From Hyphomicrobiaceae bacterium (GTDB taxonomy: Bacteria > Pseudomonadota > Alphaproteobacteria > Rhizobiales > Hyphomicrobiaceae), in assembly GCA_025351355.1 (NCBI GenBank), contig JANXWC010000148.1, positions 1 through 64,000 of the forward strand: a stretch of 64,000 nucleotides of DNA, written 5' to 3'. Both the position numbers and the translations under genes were made by a program. Of the stretch, positions 24,869-33,655 are shown piece after piece. The notes under the pieces are model-generated. The model was not told where the DNA came from, did no database searches, and saw only the letters and a program-made list of their open reading frames with translations. The first letter of the stretch is position 1. Each line of letters opens with the position of its first letter.

Positions 24869-26416
24869 TTACGGCCGATAACCGAAACTTGGTCGCCCCG
24901 TTTCGCGGAGCGGCGCGGCCATATTTGCAAATTGCGTCAGATAGCGTCGCGTCTCGCGTGGGTCGATAATGTCTTCGACGCCGAATGCTTCAGCGGTACG
25001 CACCGGCGCTTGGAACGCCTCAAGCCGTGCCTCGATTTCTGCGCGCTTGGCGTCCGGATCCGGTGCCGCTTCGATTACGGCGCGGTAGGCAGCCGCGACG
25101 CCGCCGGCGATCGGCAACGATCCCCATTGCGCCGATGGCCAAGCGTAGCGCACGAAGGCGGCCGCGCCGTTGCGCTGACTGAGGCCCGCCATGCCGAACG
25201 CCTTGCGGACCATCATCGCGCACCAGGGGACACGGCTCTGCCGTATCGCCGTCAAGGCTTGCGTACCATAGCGCATCACGCCCGAGCGCTCGGCCTCAGT
25301 GCCGATCAGGAAACCGGGAATGTCGACAAAGTGCACCACCGGCAGATGGAACGTCTCGGCGAGATCGACGAGACGGATGGCCTTCCGGCACGCATCCGAT
25401 GTCCAAGCGCCGCCGTAGTGATAAGGATCGCTCGCCAGGATCGCTACCGGCCAACCATCGAGCCGGCCGAGCCCTGTTATCACCGAGCGGCCCCAACTCT
25501 TACCGATTTCGAACCAGGTGTCTGCATCGAGCACTGAGGTCAGAATGGGCCGCATGCGATAGACTTGGCGCGCGTCGCGAGGCACAGCTGGCAACAATTT
25601 CGCGTCAGTTCTATCCGCGGGATCAGAAGTGGAGCCACGTGGCGGCAATGTGTGCACACTCGACGGCAGATAGGAAAGGAACTGGCGTGCGCGCGCGAAT
25701 GCCTCTGCTTCGGTCGCGACCTCGTCGTCGATGGTGCCGTTCTTGGCGTGAATGGACGAACCGCCAAGCTGTTCCTTGTCCACGACTTCGCCAATGCGCG
25801 CGACAACCGGCGGCCCGGCCGCGAACAATTGCGATGTGCCTTTCGCCATCATCGAATAATGGCTGGCACAGACGCGTGCCGCGCCCATTCCGGCGACCGA
25901 ACCAAGACCAAGGGCAACCACAGGCACTTCTGAAAGGGCGTCAAGAATCTCGGTCATATCCGGCACATCAGGCAGATAAGTGCGCCCCATCGTTTCCAAA
26001 TGCTTGACCGACCCGCCGCCCCCGGTGCCGTCAACGAGCCGAATGAGCGGCATACGCCAACGGCGCGCTTCAGTTTCGGCGAATTTGAATTTTTCGCGCA
26101 ATCCGCCATCGTTGGCCCCACCGCGCACCGTGAAGTCATCTCCGGTGACGAACACCGTGCGGCCATCGATCTGCCCCCGACCGCACACGACATTAGCCGG
26201 TGTAAAGCCGATGAGTAGCCCGTCAGCGTCATAGTCAGGAAAGCCCGAAAGGCCGCCGATCTCGGCAAACGTATCGCGATCGAGCAGACCATCAATGCGC
26301 TCGCGCACTGTCAGCTTGCCGTTGCTGCGATGGCGCGCCACTTTTTCGGCCCCGCCGAGATTTTCCGCCAGTTTCCGGCGCCTCGAGATATCGTCGAGTT
26401 CCGGTTTCCAGGTCAT
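24869..26416 (-). CDS. acyl-CoA carboxylase carboxyltransferase (beta) subunit
   Basis: 515 residues with both crotonase-like halves of a carboxyltransferase: GKLTVRERIDGLLD, FVTGDDFTVRGG, LVDGTGGGG, then HFVDIPGFLIGTEAE and MMVRKAFGMAG. It would move CO2 from carboxybiotin to an acyl-CoA; the substrate cannot be told from sequence by eye. ATG 26416 is supported by AAGGGTGAG ahead of it. A 72-residue biotinyl protein is encoded 4 bases upstream, but no biotin carboxylase gene is in the window. Confidence 0.88.
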   Translation of the reverse strand: MTWKPELDDISRRRKLAENLGGAEKVARHRSNGKLTVRERIDGLLDRDTFAEIGGLSGFPDYDADGLLIGFTPANVVCGRGQIDGRTVFVTGDDFTVRGGANDGGLREKFKFAETEARRWRMPLIRLVDGTGGGGSVKHLETMGRTYLPDVPDMTEILDALSEVPVVALGLGSVAGMGAARVCASHYSMMAKGTSQLFAAGPPVVARIGEVVDKEQLGGSSIHAKNGTIDDEVATEAEAFARARQFLSYLPSSVHTLPPRGSTSDPADRTDAKLLPAVPRDARQVYRMRPILTSVLDADTWFEIGKSWGRSVITGLGRLDGWPVAILASDPYHYGGAWTSDACRKAIRLVDLAETFHLPVVHFVDIPGFLIGTEAERSGVMRYGTQALTAIRQSRVPWCAMMVRKAFGMAGLSQRNGAAAFVRYAWPSAQWGSLPIAGGVAAAYRAVIEAAPDPDAKRAEIEARLEAFQAPVRTAEAFGVEDIIDPRETRRYLTQFANMAAPLRETGRPSFGYRP

Positions 26417-26420
26417 CGGC

Positions 26421-26639
26421 TCACCCTTCCAACGCCAACAGCGCTTGGCCTTCTTTGACTGCTGCGCCTTCCTCAACGAGCCATTTCGTCACCTTCCCAG
26501 CGTGTTCTGCCACGACCGGGATGTGCATTTTCATCGCCTCGATCATCGCGACCTCGGTGTCGGCGGTAATCGTCTCACCGACGGCGACGAGCCGTTTGAG
26601 CATCTGCCCAGCAACGCTTGAGTCCACTGTCCTGGCCAT
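26421..26639 (-). CDS. stand-alone biotinyl-domain carrier protein
   Basis: 72 residues making just one biotinyl domain: VDSSVAGQMLKRLVAVGE, the biotinylation motif EAMKM with Lys37, then VVAEHAGKVTKWLVEEGAAVKEGQALLALE. ATG 26639 follows GGAAAG. It is coupled to the carboxyltransferase gene and should carry carboxybiotin for it. A lipoyl domain is unlikely because the motif has Met on both sides of Lys. Confidence 0.92.
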   Translation of the reverse strand: MARTVDSSVAGQMLKRLVAVGETITADTEVAMIEAMKMHIPVVAEHAGKVTKWLVEEGAAVKEGQALLALEG

Positions 26640-26760
26640 GCTGGTCTTTCCAAAAAAAAGCTCACTAAATATTGCAGGCGCCCTGCGGGCGTCACAAAAT
26701 ACCAATCAGGTTTCGTCCATCATTGATCATTGCTCAGAAAATACCGAAAGTCAGACCACG

Positions 26761-28419
26761 TCACACTGCCGGCACCAAATCGATTTTACCCGCACCGATG
26801 CGATGGCCAAATCCCTGGCCTGGGGCCGCAGAAAACAGTGCGCGCGTGTAGTCGTGCTGCGGGTTCGCGAAAACGTTCGCGGTCGGCCCAGTCTCGACCA
26901 CGACGCCGCGCTGCATCACCGCGATGCGATCGCAAATTTGCGCGGCGACGCGCAGGTCGTGGGTGATAAAAAGCACGGCGAGATCGAATTTCTTGCGCAC
27001 CGAATCGAGCAATTGCAGCACTTGTGCCTGCACCGACACATCGAGCGCCGATACCGGTTCGTCGCCGATCAGCAGCACCGGCTCCATAGCAAGTGCGCGC
27101 GCGATGGCTATGCGTTGCCGCTGCCCGCCCGAAAACTGATGCGGAAAGCGATCGAGTGCATCCGGCGACAGACCCACCAACCCCATCAGATTGCGGGCGC
27201 GCTCGATCGCCTCGCCGTGCGGCAATCCGAAATTCATCGGTCCCTCGATGATCGACTGGCCGACCGAGCGGCGCGGATTGAGCGACCGATAGGGATCTTG
27301 GAAAACAATCTGCACGCGCCTTCTGTAGGGCCTCAGCTTGCGTTCGGACATTCGTGCGATGTCGACATCGTCCAGATCGATGCGCCCCGACGTTGGATCG
27401 ACGAGCCGCGCGATACAACGCGCCACAGTGGATTTTCCCGAGCCCGACTCACCGACGATCCCGAGTGTTTCCCCTCGCCTGATCTGGAAGGAAACATCTG
27501 TCGCCGCTTTTACCACACGACCCGATGGTTTGAAAAAGCTGCGCCCTCCGTAGGTCTTATTGAGCTTGATCGTTTCCAACGTGACCTGTGACGTAATCGG
27601 CACGCGCACCGGCGGCACGAGGCTTGGCACAGCCGCGATTAGCATCTGGGTGTACGCCTCGCGCGGCGCCGCCAGGATTTCTGCCTTGGTCCCCTGTTCT
27701 ACAATGCGGCCCCGTTGCATGACGACCACGCGATCGGCAATTTCCGACACCACGCCGAAGTCGTGCGTGATGAAAAGCACGCCGGTATTGCGGCGCACCT
27801 GCATTTCACGGATCAGCTTGAGGATCTGCGCCTGAGTGGTCACGTCGAGCGCCGTTGTCGGCTCGTCGGCAATCAACAACGCGGGATCGAGCACCAGCGC
27901 CATGGCGATCATCACTCGTTGCCGCTGACCACCGGAGAGTTGGTGTGGATAGGCCTCGGCCATCTGTTCGGGATCGGGCAGATGCACACTGCGCATCACA
28001 TCAAGCACGCGTGCGCGCCGCGCTTTAGCATCGAGATCGGTATGAATTTCGAGGACTTCAGCAATCTGGTCACCGCAGCGCTCTACGGGATTGAGCGCCG
28101 TCATCGGTTCCTGGAACACCATGGCCGCACGCTTGCCACGCACAGCCCGCATGGCCGGTTGCGACTTGGTGGTCAACTCGTCGCCTTCAAGCTTGATGGA
28201 GCCGCCGGAGATGCGCAATTGGCCCTTGGGCAATAACGCCATGACCGCCTGCGAGGTGACTGACTTGCCCGACCCGGATTCGCCGACCACACACACGATC
28301 TCGCCCGGCATAACCGTCAAGGACACATTCTCGATGGCGTTGGCCCGATCGCCGCCACCGGCAATCGCCACCGTCAGATTAGTGACTTCCAAAACCGGCG
28401 CCGCCATCAAAGTACTCAT
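26761..28419 (-). CDS. dipeptide/oligopeptide-type ABC transporter, fused double ATPase
   Basis: 552 residues containing two complete ABC ATPases, equivalent to DppD and DppF fused. Each has a Walker A (GESGSGKS), Q-loop, signature (LSGGQRQR and FSGGQRQR) and Walker B (LLIADEP and LLIGDEP). Each is followed by the oligopeptide C-terminal region (QMLIAAVPSL and ALFSAAPG). Its start overlaps the upstream permease gene by 4 bases. The substrate is unknown: peptides, glutathione or similar. Confidence 0.95.
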   Translation of the reverse strand: MSTLMAAPVLEVTNLTVAIAGGGDRANAIENVSLTVMPGEIVCVVGESGSGKSVTSQAVMALLPKGQLRISGGSIKLEGDELTTKSQPAMRAVRGKRAAMVFQEPMTALNPVERCGDQIAEVLEIHTDLDAKARRARVLDVMRSVHLPDPEQMAEAYPHQLSGGQRQRVMIAMALVLDPALLIADEPTTALDVTTQAQILKLIREMQVRRNTGVLFITHDFGVVSEIADRVVVMQRGRIVEQGTKAEILAAPREAYTQMLIAAVPSLVPPVRVPITSQVTLETIKLNKTYGGRSFFKPSGRVVKAATDVSFQIRRGETLGIVGESGSGKSTVARCIARLVDPTSGRIDLDDVDIARMSERKLRPYRRRVQIVFQDPYRSLNPRRSVGQSIIEGPMNFGLPHGEAIERARNLMGLVGLSPDALDRFPHQFSGGQRQRIAIARALAMEPVLLIGDEPVSALDVSVQAQVLQLLDSVRKKFDLAVLFITHDLRVAAQICDRIAVMQRGVVVETGPTANVFANPQHDYTRALFSAAPGQGFGHRIGAGKIDLVPAV

Positions 28420-29357
28420 ACCCGTTTTGCCAGTTTGGGATCGAGCGTGTCACGCAGTCCATCGCCGAGCATGTTGACCGCCAGCACTGTCAGCGCCAGC
28501 ATGACGCCTGGATAGAAAATATTGTGCGGGAAGAGATAGAACACGTCCTTGCCCGCGGCCATCACGTTACCCCAGGTCGGGGTCTCCGGTGGAATACCTA
28601 TCCCCAGGAACGACAAAATTGCCTCAACCAGGATCGCCGACGCGCAGATGAATGTTCCCTGCACGATCATCGGTGCGATCGTGTTGGGCAGTACGTGCCG
28701 CCACAATAGTTTCAGCATCGGCGTGCCGGTGGTAATGGCAGCTTCCACGTAGGGTTCCTCCCGCACCGAGAGCACCACGGACCGCACCAAGCGGACAACG
28801 CGCGGGATCTCGGGGATCGTAATCGCCAGGATCACCGCGCCGATGCCGGCCCGGAACAGCGACACCAGAGCGATCGCCAGCAGGATTGCCGGAATCGCCA
28901 TCAAACCATCCATTATTCGCATGACGATTGGATCGAGCCAGCGGATATAGCCGGAGAACAGGCCGATAATCATGCCGGCAATGACTGATATGATCGCGAC
29001 CGTTATGCCGACAAAAATCGATATCCGCGCTCCGTAAAGGACGCGGCTGTAGACGTCGCGACCGAGATTGTCGCTGCCGAGACGGTAGGCAATTTTCACC
29101 GGCTTGCCGTCATCGTCGCGCACCGTGACTTCCGAGCCGGGCAGTTTGTTGCGGCCGGATGTGTGAGGTTCGGTTGGATTGATGGTGCCGAGCCAGGGGG
29201 CCGCCGCGCCGAGCGCGACCATGATCACGATCACCAGCCCGCCGATCAGAACGCTCGGGTTGCGAAAGGCGCGTGCCATGCTGCTCTGTTGACGCCGTGC
29301 GGCGGGCACGGCTGTAAGCGGTGAGGAGGACGCGGCTATATTCGGTTCGACGCTCAA
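28416..29357 (-). CDS. ABC transporter permease (DppC type)
   Basis: 313 residues. An N-terminal cytoplasmic tail and first helix (VLIGGLVIVIMVALGAAAPWL) are followed by the periplasmic loop with GSDNLGRDVYSRVLYGARIS and five further helices. The EAA-type loop is EAAITTGTPMLKLLWRHVLPN. It pairs with the DppB-type permease encoded 12 bases upstream to form the channel. Confidence 0.95.
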   Translation of the reverse strand: MSVEPNIAASSSPLTAVPAARRQQSSMARAFRNPSVLIGGLVIVIMVALGAAAPWLGTINPTEPHTSGRNKLPGSEVTVRDDDGKPVKIAYRLGSDNLGRDVYSRVLYGARISIFVGITVAIISVIAGMIIGLFSGYIRWLDPIVMRIMDGLMAIPAILLAIALVSLFRAGIGAVILAITIPEIPRVVRLVRSVVLSVREEPYVEAAITTGTPMLKLLWRHVLPNTIAPMIVQGTFICASAILVEAILSFLGIGIPPETPTWGNVMAAGKDVFYLFPHNIFYPGVMLALTVLAVNMLGDGLRDTLDPKLAKRV

Positions 29358-29369
29358 ATTGGCTGGTCC

Positions 29370-30314
29370 TCAATAACGGATGCGCGGGTCAAGCAGGCTG
29401 TACACGAGGTCAACCAACAGGTTAATCAGCACATAAACGAACGAGAACATCAGGATGACGGCCTGGATGACGGGGAAATCCCGCGCCAGCACGGCTTCGA
29501 CAGTGAGGCGACCGAGACCGGGGATCGAATACACGCTTTCGGTGACGACGACGCCGCCGATCAGCAGCGCGATACCGAGGCCAATCACCGTCACAATGGG
29601 CACCGCCGCGTTGCGCAGCGCATGGCGGAATAGCACCTTGCGCTCGATCTGCCCCTTGGCCCGCGCGGTGCGGACATAGTCCTCCGACAGGACTTCGAGC
29701 ATGCTGGTACGCGTCATTCGCGCGATCAGCGCGATGTAAACCACAGACAGCGTCAATGTCGGCAGCACCAGATAGTAGGCCCACGGTCCCGCCCCGTCGT
29801 GAATGCGCCGATAGCCGGTGGTAGGAAACCAGCGCAACTCGCTGGCAAACACATAGATCAGGCTATAACCGATGACGAAAACCGGCACCGAAAAACCCAT
29901 CACCGAAAATCCCATGACCATCCGATCGACGATACTGCCATGTCGTTTGGCGGCCAGCACACCCAACGGCACGGCGACCATCACGGCCAGAAGGATAGTG
30001 AAAAGTGACAGCGACAGCGTTGGCTCGATGCGGTCGGAAATCAGCTCCGCCACTGTTTTCTTGAAGAAGAAACTTTCGCCGAGATCGCCGCGGAGGATCT
30101 TGCTGCCCCAGATGAAGAATTGAGTGACGATCGGTTCATTGAGCCCGAGCTTGTTGCGAATATCGGCCACCTGTTCGGCGGTCGCATTGTCTCCTGCGAT
30201 GATCGCGGCGGGATCGGAGGGTGTCAACCGCAACATCAGGAACACGAATATCGCGACGACCAGCATGACTGGAATTGTCGCGAGCAAACGTCGGATAATG
30301 AAAGCGATCATCAA
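29370..30314 (-). CDS. ABC transporter permease (DppB type)
   Basis: 314 residues. The N-terminus (IRRLLATIPVMLVVAIFVFLMLRLTPSDPA) is the hallmark of DppB/OppB permeases. Six helices are visible and the EAA-type loop is VRTARAKGQIERKVLFRHALRN. Adjacent ATGs at 30314 and 30311 are both possible. The gene starts immediately after the stop of the pyridoxamine-oxidase-like gene. Confidence 0.95.
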   Translation of the reverse strand: MMIAFIIRRLLATIPVMLVVAIFVFLMLRLTPSDPAAIIAGDNATAEQVADIRNKLGLNEPIVTQFFIWGSKILRGDLGESFFFKKTVAELISDRIEPTLSLSLFTILLAVMVAVPLGVLAAKRHGSIVDRMVMGFSVMGFSVPVFVIGYSLIYVFASELRWFPTTGYRRIHDGAGPWAYYLVLPTLTLSVVYIALIARMTRTSMLEVLSEDYVRTARAKGQIERKVLFRHALRNAAVPIVTVIGLGIALLIGGVVVTESVYSIPGLGRLTVEAVLARDFPVIQAVILMFSFVYVLINLLVDLVYSLLDPRIRY

Positions 30315-30866
30315 CTAACCCAAAATCCGATCCTGCACGCGCACCGGTAGTCCATCGATGCTTTTCGTCCGCCCGGCAATTTTTTGCAGTCGTTCCGCGG
30401 GGTCCTGCTGCGCGTGATACTTTGCCAATGTCGGCCGCTCTTTTTCGAAGGCCATGAACGGTACGCCCCAGCCGCAGCTCGTCTGCACGCTTTCCACGTC
30501 GATGACAAAAATCTGCCGGGTTCCCGGCAGCATCGTAAAGCTCGCCGCCAGCATCGCCCAGTCCTCGTCCTGGGGGAGCACCGGTCGCCCTCGCCCGTAG
30601 ATACGCAAAATTAAAGCAGGTTGGTCGAACGCACAGAACATCAATGTGATCCGGCCATCGGCCGTCAGGTGAGCATGTGTCTCGTTCCCCGAGCCGCCGA
30701 CATCCAGGTAAGCAACCTGCGTCGGCGAGAGCACACGAAAACAGTCCATGCCTTTTGGACTAAGATTGATACGAGCATCGGTAGCCGCCGTCGCCACGAA
30801 CAGGACCGGCTGCCGGCACACAAAAGAGCGATGCTCATCGGTTAGCGCCTTGAAAAACTCAGCCAT
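30315..30866 (-). CDS. pyridoxamine 5'-phosphate oxidase-like FMN-binding protein
   Basis: 183 residues with the split-barrel pattern: FVATAATDARINLSPKGMD, VAYLDVGGSGNETHAHL, ITLMFCAFDQPALILRIYGRGRPV and a C-terminal CGWGVPFMAFEKERPTL block. Such proteins bind FMN or F420 and reduce small molecules. ATG 30866 has GAGG upstream; a TTG at 30884 is less likely. It lies inside the ABC importer gene order, between the binding protein and permease genes, so the enzyme may act on the imported compound. Confidence 0.82.
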   Translation of the reverse strand: MAEFFKALTDEHRSFVCRQPVLFVATAATDARINLSPKGMDCFRVLSPTQVAYLDVGGSGNETHAHLTADGRITLMFCAFDQPALILRIYGRGRPVLPQDEDWAMLAASFTMLPGTRQIFVIDVESVQTSCGWGVPFMAFEKERPTLAKYHAQQDPAERLQKIAGRTKSIDGLPVRVQDRILG

Positions 30867-30938
30867 CGCCGTTTCGCCTCTCAAACATCGGAGTTTCCGG
30901 CCGGTCGCCGAAGCGGGCGGCCGGCCATTACCGAGGAC

Positions 30939-31050
30939 TTATACCAGCGGTCATTATTCTTGACCGATGGTATGCGCGCGCGGGGTTGGTGGGGCGGCCG
31001 CGCGCAAACAAAGAATCTGATACCGACGGTCATTCTTTTTGACCGTCGGT
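30939..31050. repeat. 112-bp double-hairpin repeat, copy A
   Basis: Two inverted repeats lie in tandem. An imperfect one is at 30939-30971 (ATACCAGCGGTCA facing TGACCGATGGTAT). A perfect one with 13-bp arms, ATACCGACGGTCA and its complement, is at 31018-31050 with a T-rich 7-base loop. A GC-rich spacer joins them. A nearly identical copy is at 54659-54764. Copy A touches the stop codon of the solute-binding protein gene (31052-31054) and separates it from the next gene of the importer. Confidence 0.85.
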
Positions 31051-31051
31051 A

Positions 31052-32641
31052 TTACTTGAGTTCGACATTCCAAAACACAGGCGCAGGGGCGGTAATGAAG
31101 TTGGTCACCGTGTTGCGGTGCACCTGCGGCTGATACCATTGGCCGAGATACACATGCGTCCCGACTTCGGAAACGCGGACTTGCACGGCTTCAGCAATCT
31201 CCTTTTGCTTTGCCGGCTCGGTTGCACGGGCGAACTCATCGCGCAGCTTTTCCAGCGCCTCATCGCATGGCCAACCCCACGCCGCTTTCTCGCAGGAAGC
31301 ATTTACGAACGCCGCCGAAATCGGGTTTGTCACGTCGGCCGCCACCCAACTGGTGAACGCCGCATTCCATCCACCGGCGCTCGGCGCGTCCTTTTTGACG
31401 CGACGCCCGACCAGCGTCTGCCAATCCATGGATTGCATATCGACCTTGAAGCCGGCTTTCTCGAGCAGGCTCTTACCGACCGGCGCAAGATTGGTGAGGA
31501 CGTCGAGGTCGGTCGATTGCATGAGCACGATGGGCGTGCCGTCGTAGCCGCCTTCCTTCAGCAACTCACGCGCCTTGGCAAAGTTAGACGTGAACTTGTC
31601 TTCCATTCCCTTCTCGGTCGCCAGGCTGGTGCCGCAAATGAACATCGCCTTGCATTCTTTGTAGAACTCCGGATTGCCGATAACGCCTTCCAGAAAATCC
31701 TTTTGATTGAACGCGTAGAAGATCGCCTGCCGCACCTTCGGGTTATCGAATGGCTTCTGCGTCCAGTTCATGCGGAACACGTACTGGTTGCCGAGCGGGT
31801 TGTAGTCCTTGACGACGATGTTCGGGTCTTTCTTGTAGAGCGGGATCAGGTCGTGCTTGGGCTGCTCGACGAAATCGATTTCACCTGACAACAAGGCATT
31901 GGCGATTTGCTGCTGATCGGAAATGGCACGCCATTCCACGCGATCAACCTTGACGACCTTGCCGCCGGCCAGACCGGATGCCGGCTCGGAGCGCGGTTTA
32001 TATTTATCGAACTTGATGTAGACCGTCTTGTCGCCCGGCTTCCACAGATCCTTATTGAAGACGAACGGACCGGAGCCAGTGAAGTCTGAAATCTGCGTGT
32101 TCGGGTCGGTTTCCGCGACCCGCTTCGGCATCATGAACGGTACGTTGGACGAGGGCTTCCCGAGCCCAATCAGCACCAGGCCGGTCGGCGACTTCAGCTT
32201 GATGACGATGGTTTTCGCATCGCTGGCGCTGATTGTCTCGACGAAACTCATCAGTTTTTGGCCGACCGAGTCGCGCGCAGCCCAGCGCTTGATGGATGCC
32301 GCGCAATCCTCGGCGGTGACCGGCGCGCCATCATGCCAGAGCAGACCATCACGAAGGGTTATGGTGTGCGTCAATTTATCGTCGGAGACCGTATAGGTGT
32401 CCGCCATCTGCGGCTTTATTTCGCCGTTGGCGTCCTGCGCAAACAACGTGTCATAAACCATATAGCCATGATTTCGCACGATGTAGGCCGTGGTCCAGAT
32501 TGGATCGACAATCTTAAGATCGGAATGCATCACGACGCGTAGCGTTTTTTGTGCCTGCGCCGACGTTACGCCAGCGGCCATCGCCGCCACGGTGCCCGCC
32601 GCCAGCGCACCTCCCCGAATAGAACCCCACATTGATGTCAT
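31052..32641 (-). CDS. ABC transporter substrate-binding protein, family 5
   Basis: 529 residues. The signal peptide ends at TSAQAQ. The family 5 pattern is clear: LRVVMHSDLKIVDPIWTTAY, GYMVYDTLFAQDANGEIKPQMADTYTVS, LRDGLLWHDGAPVTAEDCAASIKRW and VRQAIFYAFNQKDFLEGVIGN. It should deliver a peptide-like ligand to the permeases encoded downstream. ATG 32641 is chosen over 32680 because GGGAGAA lies at the right distance. A 14-bp palindrome 53 bases upstream may control it. Confidence 0.93.
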   Translation of the reverse strand: MTSMWGSIRGGALAAGTVAAMAAGVTSAQAQKTLRVVMHSDLKIVDPIWTTAYIVRNHGYMVYDTLFAQDANGEIKPQMADTYTVSDDKLTHTITLRDGLLWHDGAPVTAEDCAASIKRWAARDSVGQKLMSFVETISASDAKTIVIKLKSPTGLVLIGLGKPSSNVPFMMPKRVAETDPNTQISDFTGSGPFVFNKDLWKPGDKTVYIKFDKYKPRSEPASGLAGGKVVKVDRVEWRAISDQQQIANALLSGEIDFVEQPKHDLIPLYKKDPNIVVKDYNPLGNQYVFRMNWTQKPFDNPKVRQAIFYAFNQKDFLEGVIGNPEFYKECKAMFICGTSLATEKGMEDKFTSNFAKARELLKEGGYDGTPIVLMQSTDLDVLTNLAPVGKSLLEKAGFKVDMQSMDWQTLVGRRVKKDAPSAGGWNAAFTSWVAADVTNPISAAFVNASCEKAAWGWPCDEALEKLRDEFARATEPAKQKEIAEAVQVRVSEVGTHVYLGQWYQPQVHRNTVTNFITAPAPVFWNVELK

Positions 32642-32694
32642 TTTTTGTGTTCTCCCAACCAACGCCAACGTCTTGAACATAAGGGCAAACTTGA

Positions 32695-32708
32695 AATTGC
32701 GCGCAATT
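32695..32708. promoter_or_regulatory. perfect 14-bp palindrome AATTGCGCGCAATT upstream of the ABC importer
   Basis: This perfect palindrome lies in the 313-base space between the divergent solute-binding protein gene and the small Pro/Ala/Lys-rich protein gene. It is close to the importer start, where an operator is expected. The cognate regulator is not in the window. The rest of the divergent gap should hold both promoters, but no clear boxes were found by eye. Confidence 0.4.
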
Positions 32709-32954
32709 GAGTTGCCCTGTCTAGGACGCAGACCTGAGTTAACGCAAACGCAGGGCTGAAAGTAAAGGGCATACCTGCCTTAGATCAAAGCATCCCGCGT
32801 GTTTGCGTCCTCTTATTCGCGCACACTTATGAATGGCAGCTAACGGCGGCGTTTATGTGGGCGTCAGCGGGGCGCCCTAAGGCGAACAGACGAAGGAGCT
32901 ATATCTCCGTCATGCCCTGCAGCGGGGCGCACCGAAACACCAGAGGATGACCCC

Positions 32955-33440
32955 ATGAAAAAGATGCTCTCGATTGCCGCCCTGTCCATAGTGATGGCTG
33001 CGCCGGCTTTCGCCCAGGATGCCAAGCCGACGATCAGTACCACTCCGGTCGTGCCTCTCGCCGCCAAGCCCGATGCCGCCAAAGTGACCGCTCCGGTAGC
33101 CGCACCTGCCGCCAGCCAAGCTGCTGCCCCAACAGCTGCCAAGACGGATGCCAAGGTGCCTACTGCACCGACAACGGCCCAAGTGACTTCACCTGCTACC
33201 GCGCCGGTTGCCCCGGCCATGAAGACCGGCGAAGCGCCTAAGGTGGATGCTGGCAAAGCCGCCGAGGCGCCGAAAGTGGACACCAAGCCGATGGCTGTTG
33301 GCGCGCCAAAAATGGACGACAAGAAAATGGACGCGCCGAAAGCTGATGCGAGCAAGACTGCCGCACCGGTCGTTGCCCCGACTACCATGCCTGCCGCCAA
33401 ACCGGCTGACATGAAACCGGCCGACGTCAAGAAGCAGTAA
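32955..33440 (+). CDS. exported Pro/Ala/Lys-rich low-complexity protein
   Basis: 161 residues. A textbook signal peptide (MKKMLSIAALSIVMAAPAFAQ) precedes a mature chain almost wholly made of Ala, Pro, Lys, Val, Thr, Asp and Met with loosely repeated APKxDA and KPADMKP units. There are no cysteines or aromatics, so it is probably disordered in the periplasm. AGAGGA lies upstream. A strong terminator follows at 33508-33539, so it is a single-gene transcript. Function unknown; a spacer or cell-wall-associated role is a guess. Confidence 0.8.
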   Translation: MKKMLSIAALSIVMAAPAFAQDAKPTISTTPVVPLAAKPDAAKVTAPVAAPAASQAAAPTAAKTDAKVPTAPTTAQVTSPATAPVAPAMKTGEAPKVDAGKAAEAPKVDTKPMAVGAPKMDDKKMDAPKADASKTAAPVVAPTTMPAAKPADMKPADVKKQ

Positions 33441-33507
33441 GCGACCCAATCAGTGCAGGGACGCGCCGGTCTCCCCCCGGTTTCGGTGTGCCTTTGCCTG
33501 ATACGTG

Positions 33508-33539
33508 CCCCGATGGAGCGATCCATCGGGGCTTTTTTT
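33508..33539 (+). terminator. intrinsic terminator after the Pro/Ala/Lys-rich protein gene
   Basis: CCCCGATGG (33508-33516) pairs perfectly with CCATCGGGG (33523-33531) over a 6-base loop, followed by C and seven T. This is the strongest rho-independent terminator in the window. It also argues against reading the ferrochelatase from any start upstream of it. Confidence 0.92.
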
Positions 33540-33655
33540 CGCGCACAGCCTGCCTGCGACTTTGCGCACGGCGCCGCGTGGGTTGTCGCGACGACGGAGG
33601 CATGGCAGGACTGCCGGAGACGCTCATCCGTGAACCGACTTGCCCGCATAGGCAC

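Noticed and set aside
33488-33655. N-terminal extension of ferrochelatase from ATG 33488
   Set aside because: The extension would be translated through a strong terminator (33508-33539) and has no similarity to the family. ATG 33656 gives the normal length.
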